From assembly GCA_963797015.1 (NCBI GenBank), contig CAWCNV010000001.1, positions 248,001 through 312,000 on the forward strand: a DNA stretch of 64,000 nt, read 5' to 3'. Position 1 is the first letter of the stretch, and the number at the start of each line of letters is the position of its first letter. Position numbers and translations under genes: made by a program. The notes under the pieces were generated by a model. That model searched no databases. It was not told the origin of the DNA and saw only the letters and a program-made list of their open reading frames with translations. The DNA is from JBBPZA01 sp963797015 (GTDB taxonomy: Bacteria > Actinomycetota > Thermoleophilia > Solirubrobacterales > Solirubrobacteraceae). This document shows positions 18,444-27,887 of this stretch, piece after piece.

Positions 18444-21002
18444 GTGGTCGCGCTCACCCTTCGCGGCCTGGGGGCGCGCAAGCTGCGGACGGCGCTGACC
18501 GCGATCGCCGTGGTGCTCGGCGTCGGCCTGATCTCGGGCACCTACATCCTCACCGACACGATCAGCCGCTCGTTCGACGACATCTTCGCGACCGCCAACA
18601 AGAAGATCGACGTCGCGATCAGCCCGCGCGAGGCGGTCTCGTCGGGCGACAACGGCTCCGCACCCGCCTTCCCGGCGAGCGTGCTCGCCCAGGTGCGCAG
18701 GGTGCCCGGGGTGGCCCAGGCCTCGGGCGGGGTGTTCAACACCGCCGCCATCTACGGCAAGAACGGCAAGCGGCTCGGTTCCCAGGGAGCGCCGAACTTC
18801 GTGACCTCGGTCGACCCGCCCACCTTCAGTGCCTTCAAGTACGTCGAGGGGCGCCCGCCGCGCGCGCCGACCGAGGTCGCGCTCGATCAAAACTCGGTGG
18901 ACAAGGGGGACTACAAGCTCGGCGACCGGGTCGCGGTGGCCGGCCAGCAGGGCAAGCAGCTCTTCACGCTCGTGGGCGTGGCCAAGTTCGGCGAGCAGGA
19001 GTCGCTCGCCGGAGCGAGCATCGCGATCATGCCGCTCGCCCAGGCCCAGCGCGTGCTGGGCGAGATCGGGCGCTTCGACGAGGTCGACGTGCGCGCCGCG
19101 CCCGGGGTGTCGCCCAAGGTGCTGGTCGAGCGGTTGCGTCAGGCGCTGCCGGCAAGCGTGACCGTGCGCACCGGCGCCGAGCAGGCGCGCTCGATGTCCA
19201 AGGACGTCAAGGACAACTTCTCGTTCGTGACCACCGTGCTGCTCGTGTTCGCGGCGGTCGTGCTGTTCGTCGGCTCGTTCATGATCTTCAACACCTTCTC
19301 GATCACCGTCGCCCAGCGCATGCGCGAGTTCGCGCTGCTGCGAACGGTGGGCGCCAGCCGCCGGCAGGTGCTGGGCTCGGTGCTGTTCGAGGCCTTCCTG
19401 GTCGGTCTCGGTGCATCGGTGATCGGCCTGCTGCTCGGGCTCGCGCTCGCGCCGGGGCTCAAGGCCCTGTTCAGCCTGCTCGGCGGCGACCTGCCGTCCG
19501 AGGGCACGGTGCTCGAGACGCGCACGATCGTGGTCTCGCTCGTGGTCGGGACAGTGCTCACGGTCGTGGCGAGCCTGGCGCCCGCGCTGCGCGCCACGCG
19601 GGTGCCGCCGATCGCCGCGTTGCGCGAGGGCGCGGTGCTCCCTCCCGGGCGCCTGCGCCGCTTCCGCACGCCGCTCGCGCTCGTCACGCTGGCGATCGGC
19701 GCCGGGCTGATACTGCTCGGGATCTTCGGCAACGCGAGCGGCGGCAACTCCGCGATCCTGCTCGGCGCCGGGGCGGCGGTCATCTTCATCGCCGTGGGGC
19801 TGCTCGCGCGCCACGTGGTGCGGCCGCTGGCCTCGGCGATCGGCGGGCCGCTGGAGCGCGTGCGCGGCGTGACCGGCCGCTTGGCGCGCGAGAACGCCGC
19901 GCGCAACCCGGGCCGCACCGCCACCACGGCCGCGGCGCTGATGATCGGGGTGGCCCTCGTCACCTTCGTGACCATCCTCGCGGCCGGGATCAAGGACTCG
20001 GTCGCCTCCAGCGTGAACAAGGGCCTGACGGGCGCGTTCGTCGTCCAGAACACCGACGGCTTCTCGCCGATCCCGGCCGCGACCGGGACAGCGCTGCGCG
20101 GGGTGCCGGGCATCGGCACCGTCTCGGAGATCCGCTTCTCCAACGCGAAGCTGCGCGGGGTGGGCGGGACGCCCAGCGTGACCGGGGTCGACCCGCGCAC
20201 GCTGCCGTCGATCTACCGCGTCGATTGGAAGAAGGGCTCGCCGGCGACCCTGCGCACGCTGGGGCCGACCGACACCGTGGTCAGCGACAAGTGGGCCAAG
20301 GACCACGGCGTGAAGGTGGGGGAGACGCTCACCGTGCTGACCCCCAGCGACCGCACCGTCGCCCTCACCGTGAGGGGCACGTACAAGGACGACGCGCAGC
20401 TCCTCCAGAACCTGACCGTCCCCAACCAGACGCTCGTGAGCGCGTTCGGCGCCAAGGACGTGTCCGTGCTGCTGGCGGGGGTCCGGCCGGGCGCGGACCT
20501 CGACACCGTTCACGACCAGGCGAAGCTGGCGCTCGCGGACCGCTTCCCGTCGGTCGAGGTCCTGACCAAGAAGGAGTTCAGCGACGACGTCGCCGGCCAG
20601 GTCAACCAGCTGCTGTCGCTCTTCTACGTGCTGCTCGGGCTGGCGGTGATCGTGTCGCTGTTCGGGATCGTCAACACGCTGGCGCTGTCGATCTACGAGC
20701 GCACGCGCGAGCTCGGGATGATCCGCGCGATCGGGATGTCGCGGCGCCAGGTCCGCACGATGGTGCGCTACGAGTCGGTGATCACCGCGCTGCTGGGCGC
20801 CGTGCTCGGGCTGGTCCTGGGCGTGATCTTCGCGATCGCGATGACGCCGCCGCTCGCGGACCAGGGGCTGAAGATCTCGATCCCGGTGCCGACCCTGATC
20901 GCGCTCGTGGTCCTGGCGGGCATCGCGGGGGTGCTGGCGGCGATCGCTCCCGCGCGCCGCGCGGCGCGCCTGGACGTGCTCGAGGCCTTGGCCTACGAGT
21001 AG
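18444..21002 (+). CDS. FtsX-like ABC transporter permease
   Basis: An 852-residue permease with two FtsX units. A first helix (about residues 12-35) is followed by a MacB-like periplasmic domain, three helices near 265-395, a mid-protein helix pair (about 410-455), a second extracytoplasmic domain and a final helix trio (about 720-840) with LGMIRAIGMSRRQVRTMVRYES. This double-FtsX architecture is common for actinobacterial exporters working with a LolD-type ATPase, here the gene just upstream. Start GTG at 18444; the next gene starts 12 nt after its stop. Confidence 0.9.
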   Translation: MVALTLRGLGARKLRTALTAIAVVLGVGLISGTYILTDTISRSFDDIFATANKKIDVAISPREAVSSGDNGSAPAFPASVLAQVRRVPGVAQASGGVFNTAAIYGKNGKRLGSQGAPNFVTSVDPPTFSAFKYVEGRPPRAPTEVALDQNSVDKGDYKLGDRVAVAGQQGKQLFTLVGVAKFGEQESLAGASIAIMPLAQAQRVLGEIGRFDEVDVRAAPGVSPKVLVERLRQALPASVTVRTGAEQARSMSKDVKDNFSFVTTVLLVFAAVVLFVGSFMIFNTFSITVAQRMREFALLRTVGASRRQVLGSVLFEAFLVGLGASVIGLLLGLALAPGLKALFSLLGGDLPSEGTVLETRTIVVSLVVGTVLTVVASLAPALRATRVPPIAALREGAVLPPGRLRRFRTPLALVTLAIGAGLILLGIFGNASGGNSAILLGAGAAVIFIAVGLLARHVVRPLASAIGGPLERVRGVTGRLARENAARNPGRTATTAAALMIGVALVTFVTILAAGIKDSVASSVNKGLTGAFVVQNTDGFSPIPAATGTALRGVPGIGTVSEIRFSNAKLRGVGGTPSVTGVDPRTLPSIYRVDWKKGSPATLRTLGPTDTVVSDKWAKDHGVKVGETLTVLTPSDRTVALTVRGTYKDDAQLLQNLTVPNQTLVSAFGAKDVSVLLAGVRPGADLDTVHDQAKLALADRFPSVEVLTKKEFSDDVAGQVNQLLSLFYVLLGLAVIVSLFGIVNTLALSIYERTRELGMIRAIGMSRRQVRTMVRYESVITALLGAVLGLVLGVIFAIAMTPPLADQGLKISIPVPTLIALVVLAGIAGVLAAIAPARRAARLDVLEALAYE

Positions 21003-21014
21003 TCTCGGCGGTCG

Positions 21015-23552
21015 ATGCGGGCCGCCGTCCTCGTCCTGCTGGCGCTGCTGGTGCTCCCGGCCGGCACCGCGCAGGCGGGCGGCTCGCCGTGGTCCTCGAT
21101 GCGCCACGACCGCCGCAACACGGGCGCGACCGGGATCGTCGGGCGCTACGGGGGCGATGCGCCATGGGCCTTCGCCACGGGCAAGGGGATCTTCTCGACG
21201 CCGGTGATCGGCGCCGACGGGACCGTGTATGTCGGCTCGGCCGACGACAGCTTCTACGCGATCCGCCGCGACGGCGCCCGCCGCTGGCGCGTCCGCACCG
21301 GCGGGATCATCGACTCGGCGGCGACGATCGGCCCCTATGACCGCGCGCTGCGCACGACGCCGGTCACGTTCGGGTCGGGCGACGAGCGCCTCTACCGGGT
21401 GCGGACCGACCCCGGCCCGCTGTCGCGGCGCGCGCGCATCATCTGGAAGGCGCGGGCGACGCTGGCGCCGGCGACCGGCCAGCTCGTCAACTGGTGGGAG
21501 GGCAACGCGGTCACCGGCCCGGGCGGCATCGTGCTCGCCGGCAACACCGGCGGGGGCGCGTACGCGTTCGAGCCCGACGGGCGGCTCCGGTGGACGTTCC
21601 AGGCCGGCAACTCCGTCTGGACCGCGCCGGCGATCGCGCGTGACGGGACGAGCTACTGGGGCTCGGTCGACCTCAACGTCTACGCGCTGGACGCGCAGGG
21701 GCGCAAGCGCTGGAGCACCGCGACGCTCGGCTTCGTGACCTCGTCGCCGGCGCTGTCGCGCGACGAGCGCACGCTCTACATCGGCTCCTTCGACGGCAAG
21801 CTCTACGCGCTGGACGCCGGCACGGGCGCGACGCGCTGGACGTTCCAGACCACCGACCACGTGTACAGCTCGCCGGCGCTGATCGAGCGCTCCAACGGCA
21901 CGCTGCGGACGATCGTCATCGCCTCGACCGACGGCTCCGTATACGCGCTGTCGCCCGCCGGCAGGCTGCGCTGGCGCTATGACACCGGCGACGTGATCCG
22001 CTCCTCCCCGGTCGTCGGCCGCGCGCCCGGCGGTGGGCGGATCGTCTACGTCGGCTCGTCCAACGGCTCGCTCTACGCGCTCGACGCACGCACCGGGGCG
22101 CGCCGCTGGTCGTTCGACACCACGCCCAACGACCCGGTGCTCCGGGACCGCAACGACCTCAACGGCTCGCCCGCCCTGGGCCGGCGCGGGGTGTACATCG
22201 GCGGCGAGCACGGCCGCCTGGCCTACGTTCCCTACGACTACTGCCTGCGGCGCCGCGACGCGCGCTGCACGACGCGGCCCGGCGAGGCGTTCCCGCGGCA
22301 GGCCACAGCCGTCGACTTCGTCACCGCCGGCGGCAACACCGAGGCCGGCGGCCCGCGCGCCGCGCTGTCGCCGGCGACGTCGATCAACGCGCGCCTGGTC
22401 GTGCGGCGCGGCGGCCGCACGATCGACGCGGCGATGGCGGGCTCGCCGTCGGCCGCCGGCATCGTCAAGGCCGACCCGCCGTTCCCCTTCGACGCGCAGC
22501 TCTCGGGAGACGGCCACTTCATCACGATCGTCCCGCGCGGCTTCCTAACCCCCGGCCGGCGCTACAAGCTGCGACTGCGCGGGACCTACCTCGCGGGCGG
22601 GACGCCGGTTGCCAACACCGTCGTCGGAGCCAAGCCGGCCGGGAGCTTCGACGGGACGCTGCGCTTCCGCGTGGCGCGGCCCCAGCGCCGAGGCGCGCCG
22701 TTGCGGACGGGCGCTCGCAAGGTCAGCGCGCTCAGCATCGGGCGGCTCGCGGTTCCGCTCCCGCCGCTGCTGCCCAGCGTGAACCAGATCGGCTTCGACA
22801 GCTACGACCTGATCGCCGGGACGGTCGCCGCCTCGCGGCCCGACGCTCGTGGTGAGGGAACGGTGCTGCTGTGGGTCGTTGGCGCCCGCCGCGGGCGCGA
22901 CGGGATCCCGGCGGCCGACCCGCGCGGCGGCTTCGCCTTCCCGCTCACGGGCCGCTACCGCGACGACGCCCTGATCCTGCGCGAGGACCGCCTCGCCCTG
23001 GTCTTCTCGTTCGGACCCGTCCCGCTGCGCCGCTTCGAGCTGCGCGCACAGCTCGATCGCTCCGGCGCCGCGCGGCCGGGCGCGAGCCTGTACGGCGAGG
23101 TCACGTGCCGCGACGTCCCCACCTACGGCCCGGTGCTCAACCTGACCGGAATCTGCAACCCCGAGGGGACGCTGGCGACCAGCGGGACGTTCCTGGCCTC
23201 GCGCTACGACCGGCGCGGGGCGGCGAACCGGCGCCCGGCCGGCGTCGGCGTGTCGTCGCTGACGCTCGAGCGGCCCACGGCGACGCGCGCCGGCGAGGTC
23301 GAGGCGCGGCTCGCGCTGACGCCGGGCACCCGCTACCCCGCCCGCGACCACCTCGTCTCGATACTGCTCGTCGACGAGGCCACGGGCCGGCCGCTGAGCC
23401 TCGACTACCAGGCGACGACCACGAATGCGGCCGACGCGAACGGCAATGTGGTCGGCGCGCGCCTCACCCTGCCGGCGGGCACGCGGCTGCCCGCGCGCCT
23501 GCGCGCGTACGTCATCGCCGACGCGTTCCCGCTGGCGGTTCGTTCGCTCTAG
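21015..23552 (+). CDS. Secreted PQQ-like beta-propeller repeat protein
   Basis: An 845-residue exported protein. A clear signal peptide occupies about residues 1-22, ending AQA. Residues about 25-420 form a beta-propeller of PQQ/YVTN-like blades, with repeats such as YVGSADDSFYAI, YIGSFDGKLYALDAGTG and YVGSSNGSLYALDARTG. The second half (about 430-845) is a beta-rich region of unknown type. It is probably a surface or extracellular scaffold; no quinoprotein catalytic residues were recognised. It follows the ABC exporter by 12 nt and may be linked to it. Its stop interlocks with that of the convergent DUF7144 gene. Confidence 0.8.
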   Translation: MRAAVLVLLALLVLPAGTAQAGGSPWSSMRHDRRNTGATGIVGRYGGDAPWAFATGKGIFSTPVIGADGTVYVGSADDSFYAIRRDGARRWRVRTGGIIDSAATIGPYDRALRTTPVTFGSGDERLYRVRTDPGPLSRRARIIWKARATLAPATGQLVNWWEGNAVTGPGGIVLAGNTGGGAYAFEPDGRLRWTFQAGNSVWTAPAIARDGTSYWGSVDLNVYALDAQGRKRWSTATLGFVTSSPALSRDERTLYIGSFDGKLYALDAGTGATRWTFQTTDHVYSSPALIERSNGTLRTIVIASTDGSVYALSPAGRLRWRYDTGDVIRSSPVVGRAPGGGRIVYVGSSNGSLYALDARTGARRWSFDTTPNDPVLRDRNDLNGSPALGRRGVYIGGEHGRLAYVPYDYCLRRRDARCTTRPGEAFPRQATAVDFVTAGGNTEAGGPRAALSPATSINARLVVRRGGRTIDAAMAGSPSAAGIVKADPPFPFDAQLSGDGHFITIVPRGFLTPGRRYKLRLRGTYLAGGTPVANTVVGAKPAGSFDGTLRFRVARPQRRGAPLRTGARKVSALSIGRLAVPLPPLLPSVNQIGFDSYDLIAGTVAASRPDARGEGTVLLWVVGARRGRDGIPAADPRGGFAFPLTGRYRDDALILREDRLALVFSFGPVPLRRFELRAQLDRSGAARPGASLYGEVTCRDVPTYGPVLNLTGICNPEGTLATSGTFLASRYDRRGAANRRPAGVGVSSLTLERPTATRAGEVEARLALTPGTRYPARDHLVSILLVDEATGRPLSLDYQATTTNAADANGNVVGARLTLPAGTRLPARLRAYVIADAFPLAVRSL

Positions 23553-23947
23553 AGGGGGGGCTGCTCCCGCACTCCGGCCCGCTCGTCGCTGCCGAACTCG
23601 AAGATCCCGGCGACGATATACACGCAGACGAAGAACACGGCCAGCGACCACCAGGGGTAGTTCCCGCCGATCGAGAGCAGGGCGCCGATCGCCCCAATAG
23701 TGCCGGCGAAGATGCCGACGAACCGGCCCCAGGCCCGCCCGCTCATCAGCGACACCCCTCCGGTGAGCTGGATGACACCGAGAATGATGAGGACCCAGCC
23801 GAGGGTGTTGAGGTTGGTGAGTATGAACCGCTTGTCGTTGACGAAGACGTTCGCGTCATCGAGCGCGCCGATGCCGTAGATGATGTTGATGATCCCGACT
23901 ATGAACAACAGGACCGCCGCGAGCCCTACCCGGCCTGCACCTCTCAT
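23549..23947 (-). CDS. DUF7144 family membrane protein
   Basis: A 132-residue protein with four predicted membrane helices. It carries the family-typical sequences NIIYGIGALDDANVFV, NLNTLGWVLIILGVIQL, RAWGRFVGIFAG and IGGNYPWWSLAVF. Such proteins are frequent in stress regulons of actinobacteria; the molecular role is unknown. ATG at 23947 is chosen over 23965 because AGGAG lies 6 nt upstream of it. Operator copy A (24062-24080) and a -10-like TAGCCT (24034-24039) lie upstream in the right orientation. Confidence 0.85.
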   Translation of the reverse strand: MRGAGRVGLAAVLLFIVGIINIIYGIGALDDANVFVNDKRFILTNLNTLGWVLIILGVIQLTGGVSLMSGRAWGRFVGIFAGTIGAIGALLSIGGNYPWWSLAVFFVCVYIVAGIFEFGSDERAGVREQPPL

Positions 23948-24033
23948 GTGCCGCTCCTCTCCCATTCGATCGCTGCGATTTCGTCGTCCCCCACAGATCG
24001 CGCAGTGCGATCCCCGGGGACGGCAGTCTCACA

Positions 24034-24080
24034 AGGCTAAGCGCAGCAGCGGACGCCAGCCATCATCCGATCCGGATGAT
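24034..24080 (-). promoter_or_regulatory. Operator copy A plus -10 element, DUF7144 promoter
   Basis: The inverted repeat ATCATCC-GATCC-GGATGAT (24062-24080) has perfect seven-base arms. On the minus strand a TAGCCT hexamer (24034-24039) follows after a 22-nt spacer, about 86 nt upstream of the DUF7144 start at 23947. It is one of six copies of the WTCAYCC-N5-GGGTGAT element in this window; the perfect arms make this the most symmetrical one. The regulator is unknown. Confidence 0.65.
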
Positions 24081-24101
24081 TCCGATCTCGTCGTTCGTCG
24101 C

Positions 24102-24383
24102 CTAGAAGCCCAGCGGGTGGCGCGTCTCGGGCAGGCGGTCGACTTGGCGGCGCAGCTCGGAGATCGAGCGCCTCGAGTGGCGCAGGACCTCGATCGCGGG
24201 GGCGAGCTCCCAGGCCGCGATCAGCGGACACGCCAGGCACACGGCGACGATCAGCGTCGTGATCACCGGCGGCGCGGACGCGAGCAGCGCCGCGGCGACG
24301 AGGCCGGCGCACGTGAGCGCTGCCATCAGGGCAAACGCGGACAACCGGAGTACGTGCCTGCGCTCCCGTCTGGAAACCAGCAT
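24102..24383 (-). CDS. Small two-helix membrane protein, hypothetical
   Basis: A 93-residue protein from ATG 24383 with two hydrophobic helices (about residues 12-32 and 38-58) and a basic, probably cytoplasmic tail. An in-frame start further up (24416) would add 11 basic residues. No family was recognised. It lies upstream of operator copy A, reading towards it, and is separated from DUF7144 by that regulatory region, so it is probably a separate unit. Confidence 0.5.
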   Translation of the reverse strand: MLVSRRERRHVLRLSAFALMAALTCAGLVAAALLASAPPVITTLIVAVCLACPLIAAWELAPAIEVLRHSRRSISELRRQVDRLPETRHPLGF

Positions 24384-24509
24384 GGTCCTGGACTTGCCCG
24401 GGATCCGGCGCGTCAAACGGGGCGTCGGGCGGCGGTCCCCGCTGACGGCAGCGCTCTCGCGGACGCCCCGCTCGCCGGCCGCGGCCCGCTCGCTCTAGGC
24501 TCCGCGCCG

Positions 24510-24581
24510 ATGCTCAACCATCACCGCGATGGAGCGCGAGAGCCGCTGCTCCTGATCCACGGCGCCACCGGGGCGGGGTGA
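24510..24581 (+). pseudogene. Remnant of an alpha/beta-hydrolase gene (N-terminal 23 codons)
   Basis: The 23-residue reading frame MLNHHRDGAREPLLLIHGAT... matches the highly typical N-terminus of alpha/beta-fold hydrolases (strand, then the HG oxyanion motif), but stops right after it. The rest of the hydrolase, including nucleophile elbow and catalytic His, is absent from the window. Its TGA overlaps the GTG start of the next membrane-protein gene (GTGA, 24578-24581), so the remnant could now act as a translated leader. Confidence 0.55.
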
Positions 24582-25099
24582 AGGCGATGGAGGCGCAAAC
24601 CCAAGCGCGGGCCAAGGTCGAGCAACCGCGCACGCCGGGTAACGTCGCCGGCGCGATATACGGACAGATCCTGGCGAGCGCGACGGTCGTCGCACTGTCC
24701 CTGGACCGGACGATCGACACGGCGCAGATCCTCGGCTCGCTGATCGGCACCATGCTCGTGTTCTGGATCGCCCACGGGTATGCGGCGCTGGTCTCTGAGG
24801 AGCTCGAGCGCGAGCGCGTCCGCGTATGGCACGACTTCAGGGCAGCGATGGCACGCGAGTGGCCGCTCGCTCAGGCGGCAGCGCCCGCGGCCTTCAGCCT
24901 GCTGCTCGGGGTGCTGGGAGTGCTCTCGAGGGGAGCGGCGATCTGGCTGGCGATCTTGCTCGGGGCGGCCAACCTGTTCGTATGGGGCATCGCGGTCGGC
25001 CGGCGCTCGAAGCTCGGCTGGGTCGGGACGCTCGCCGTGGCCGTCATCAACTGCGTGCTCGCCCTCGGTGTCATCGCCCTGAAGGTGGGGATTCACTAG
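24578..25099 (+). CDS. Hypothetical membrane protein, four helices
   Basis: A 173-residue protein with hydrophobic segments at about residues 27-42, 50-70, 95-115 and 118-165 and a charged loop EELERERVRVWHDFRAA between. No family was recognised beyond a general integral membrane type. Start GTG 24578 overlaps the hydrolase remnant's stop; ATG 24587 is an alternative. The 3' end overlaps the convergent DUF389 gene by 29 nt. Confidence 0.65.
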   Translation: MKAMEAQTQARAKVEQPRTPGNVAGAIYGQILASATVVALSLDRTIDTAQILGSLIGTMLVFWIAHGYAALVSEELERERVRVWHDFRAAMAREWPLAQAAAPAAFSLLLGVLGVLSRGAAIWLAILLGAANLFVWGIAVGRRSKLGWVGTLAVAVINCVLALGVIALKVGIH

Positions 25100-25982
25100 T
25101 GGCGCCGCGCGCCCCCACCACGCGTTGTACGAGCAGCGCAGCAGTGGCGCCGGCGACGAGCATCGTGACGTTGATGCCCAGGACCACGAAGGCTGTGCTT
25201 GCCTCGCGGAGCTTGCCCACGCCGGTCGCCACGCCGAGGTAGGCGGAGGCCGGAATCGTGGTGACCGAGATCGCGACCCCGACGGCATAGCTCACCCGGC
25301 TCTCGAGCGCGAGCATGCCGGCGATGCCCGCGGCCAGCGCGACGAGGAACGTCGAACTGTTGACCTCGGTCAGACCCGACAGCACGCCCGTGGTGCCGAG
25401 CTTGAAGCCCGCGGGCAATAGGTTGACCAGGTTGAGCGCGGCGGTTAGCGCCGCCGCCGTCAGCCCGGCGAACGCCAGGCCGACGATCAGCGTGAACCAG
25501 GCGCGGCCCACGAGCCGCACCCGGCGCAGCACGAGCCCGACGCAGATCGCGGCAATCGGCAGCAGGTCCGGGCTCACCGCCATTGCGCCGACGATCAGGA
25601 TCCCGTTGGCGTAGAGCACGCCGTAGGCCGCGATCACGCCGGCCACGGCCATGAACACGAGGTAGCGCGCCACCGGGCGCGCGTTCTCGCCGGCCTGGCC
25701 CAGAAGGTCGGCCCACACGACGGCGGAGCCCTGCCGTCGCTGCCGCCCAGCGTGGATGGACTCGATGCGGAGCAGGGCTACGTCCTCGGCGGGGATCCCC
25801 AGCTCGCGGACCGCATCCAGCGCCCTGTCCGCCGCGTCGGCGTGCAGGTCGGCGGTGACTAGCGTCTCGCCCTCGACCACGCTGGAGGTGCGCGTGATGT
25901 GGCGGGCGCCGGGAAGCGCCGCCAGCTCTTCGACGACCTCCACCATGGCCGTCGAGGCGCCGAAGACCCGCAGCTGGAGCAC
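25071..25982 (-). CDS. DUF389 family membrane protein
   Basis: A 303-residue protein with the DUF389 layout. An N-terminal soluble part has a ferredoxin-like region (LQLRVFGASTAMVEVVEELAALPG, TADLHADAADRALDAVREL; about residues 1-85). Six or so helices follow, with conserved phrases VGAMAVSPDLLPI and VGVAISVTTIPASAYLGVA (about 150-300). Function is unknown; proposals in the literature involve transport. Start GTG at 25982 is chosen because the conserved fold begins there. It is divergent from the dehydrogenase gene and overlaps its convergent neighbour. Confidence 0.85.
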   Translation of the reverse strand: MLQLRVFGASTAMVEVVEELAALPGARHITRTSSVVEGETLVTADLHADAADRALDAVRELGIPAEDVALLRIESIHAGRQRRQGSAVVWADLLGQAGENARPVARYLVFMAVAGVIAAYGVLYANGILIVGAMAVSPDLLPIAAICVGLVLRRVRLVGRAWFTLIVGLAFAGLTAAALTAALNLVNLLPAGFKLGTTGVLSGLTEVNSSTFLVALAAGIAGMLALESRVSYAVGVAISVTTIPASAYLGVATGVGKLREASTAFVVLGINVTMLVAGATAALLVQRVVGARGATSESPPSGR

Positions 25983-26036
25983 GTCGCGCGAATCTAGCGG
26001 CGGGACCGGCGTCAGCTCGATCGCTAGGCTCGGTCG

Positions 26037-26966
26037 ATGGCGAGCACGCCGAACGTCGTCGTGGCCGCGCGCCTGCCTAAGGTCGGCGTCGACCTGCTGG
26101 CGGAGGGCTTCGCGGTTGCGGCGGCGCCTGAGGACGCCGACCCGCGGGACTGGCTGCGCTGGCACGCCGACGGTGCGGCGGCGATCGTCGCCGAGCCGGG
26201 CGTCGAGGTCGACGGCGAACTGCTGGAGGCGGCCGGCGCCTCGCTCCGGTTGGTCGCCAACTTCGGCGTCGGGCACGACAACGTCGACCTCGAGGCGGCG
26301 CAGGAGCGGGGCGTGCGCGTGACCAACACGCCCGACGTCCTGACCAACGCCACCGCCGAGCTCGCCGTGGCGTTGATGCTCGCGACGGCACGCCGGGTCG
26401 CGGCCGCCGACGCGCTCGTGCGCCGGGGCGAATGGCAGGGGTTCGCGCCCGAGCGCCTGCTCGGTCGCGAGCTGAGCGGCGCTGTCGTGGGGCTGGTGGG
26501 CCACGGGCGCATCGCGCGGCGGGTGGGGGAGCTACTGAGCGGGTTCGGCGTGCGGTTGCTCTCGACCTCCCGCTCGGGCGGGCCCGGGCTCGACGAGGTT
26601 CTGGCCGAAGCAGACTTCGTCAGTATTCACGTCCCACTCACGCCGGAGACCAGGCACATGGTTGACGCGCGCGCTCTGGCCCGGATGCGTGGGGGCGCGA
26701 TCCTGGTGAACACGAGCCGCGGCGCCGTGGTCGACACCCGGGCGCTCATCGATGTGCTGCGCTCCGGGTCGCTCGGCGGCGCCGGACTGGATGTCTACGA
26801 AGACGAGCCCCACGTCCCCGAAGCGCTGCGCGAGCTCCCCAACACCGTCCTTCTGCCACACGTCGGCTCGGCCACGGGCACGACGCGGGACGCGATGGCG
26901 CGGCTGTGTGCGGAGAACGTGATCGCGGTGCTCGAAGGCCGGGAGCCTCCCTCCCCAGTGGCGTGA
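26037..26966 (+). CDS. D-isomer 2-hydroxyacid dehydrogenase
   Basis: An NAD(P)-dependent reductase or dehydrogenase for 2-hydroxy/2-keto acids, 309 residues. The dinucleotide motif is VGLVGHGRIARRV (about residues 150-162). The catalytic triad is Arg in NTSRGAVVD (about 226), Glu in YEDEPHVP (about 257) and His in LPHVGSATG (about 274). The closest pattern is the glyoxylate/hydroxypyruvate reductase group, but the substrate is not certain. Its stop overlaps the GTG of the cyclase gene (GTGA), suggesting they act in one pathway. Confidence 0.9.
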   Translation: MASTPNVVVAARLPKVGVDLLAEGFAVAAAPEDADPRDWLRWHADGAAAIVAEPGVEVDGELLEAAGASLRLVANFGVGHDNVDLEAAQERGVRVTNTPDVLTNATAELAVALMLATARRVAAADALVRRGEWQGFAPERLLGRELSGAVVGLVGHGRIARRVGELLSGFGVRLLSTSRSGGPGLDEVLAEADFVSIHVPLTPETRHMVDARALARMRGGAILVNTSRGAVVDTRALIDVLRSGSLGGAGLDVYEDEPHVPEALRELPNTVLLPHVGSATGTTRDAMARLCAENVIAVLEGREPPSPVA

Positions 26967-27886
26967 GCGACGTCAGCGCCGACCAGTTCGACGCGCTTTT
27001 CCGCCAGGTGAGCACCTGGGGGCGCTGGGGGACCCGTGACGAGCGCGGCGCGCTCCACCACCTCACCCCGGCGCGGGTGGCGGCGGCGGCCGCGCTCGCG
27101 CGCGACGGCGTGACGGTCACGCTGAGCCTGCCGCTGGCGACCGAGCCGGCGGCCTCCAACCCCGAGCCGGCCGACCATCACATGACGATGCTCGCCGACA
27201 CCGACATCGGCTCGGGATCGCTGCGCTTCGCAAAGGACTACGTAGGGGTCGACTACCACAACGACGGCCACAGCCACATCGACGCGCTGTGCCACGTCGC
27301 CTACGAGGGCAAGCTCTACAACGGCGAGCCGCAGGGCGCCGTCACGAGCCAGGGCGCGGCGTTCGGCGCGATCGAGGTCCTCAAGGCGGGGCTGGTCGGG
27401 CGCGGCGTGCTGCTCGACGTGCCGCGCCTGCGCGGCGAGCGCTGGCTCGAGCCGGGGGAGCACGTCTTCCGGGAGGACCTCGAGGCGGCGGAGCGCGAGC
27501 AGGGCGTGACCTTCGGCGAGGGCGACGTCCTGCTCGTGCGGACCGGCCACGCGCTGCGCCTGCACGAGCTCGGCCCGTGGGACACGGCCGGCGCAAAGGC
27601 CGGGCTGCACCCGACCGCGGTCCCGCTGCTGGCCGAGCGCGGGATCGCCGCGCTGGGCAGCGACGGCAACAGCGACACGGCGCCGAGCAGCACCGAGGGC
27701 GTCTCGTTCCCAATCCACGTCTTGACCCTCAACGCGATGGGCCTGCCGCTCCTCGACTACCTCCAGTTCGAGGACCTGCGCGCCGCGTGCGAGGCGGCCA
27801 ACCGCTGGGAGTTCCTGTTCGTCGCCGCGCCGCTGCGGATCGAGGGCGGCACGGGATCGCCGATCAACCCGATCGCGATCCTGTGA
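26963..27886 (+). CDS. Cyclase/kynurenine-formamidase-like family protein
   Basis: A 307-residue member of the metal-dependent 'cyclase' family. The metal motif HxGxHxD appears as YHNDGHSHIDALCHV (about residues 97-111). DGNSDTAPS and the later FPIHVLTLNAMGL complete the family pattern. Such enzymes hydrolyse amides or lactones such as N-formylkynurenine. The substrate here is not known, but the GTGA overlap with the hydroxyacid dehydrogenase suggests an amide or lactone opened and then reduced or oxidised. Start GTG at 26963. Confidence 0.85.
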   Translation: MSDVSADQFDALFRQVSTWGRWGTRDERGALHHLTPARVAAAAALARDGVTVTLSLPLATEPAASNPEPADHHMTMLADTDIGSGSLRFAKDYVGVDYHNDGHSHIDALCHVAYEGKLYNGEPQGAVTSQGAAFGAIEVLKAGLVGRGVLLDVPRLRGERWLEPGEHVFREDLEAAEREQGVTFGEGDVLLVRTGHALRLHELGPWDTAGAKAGLHPTAVPLLAERGIAALGSDGNSDTAPSSTEGVSFPIHVLTLNAMGLPLLDYLQFEDLRAACEAANRWEFLFVAAPLRIEGGTGSPINPIAIL

Positions 27887-27887
27887 C

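Noticed and set aside
18420..22517. A 1365-codon open frame on the minus strand opposite the ABC permease and propeller genes
   Set aside because: It is a by-product of very high GC in third positions; its composition (Arg/Gly/Ala/His-rich, no domain) is typical of antisense shadows, and the plus-strand genes are well-recognised families.
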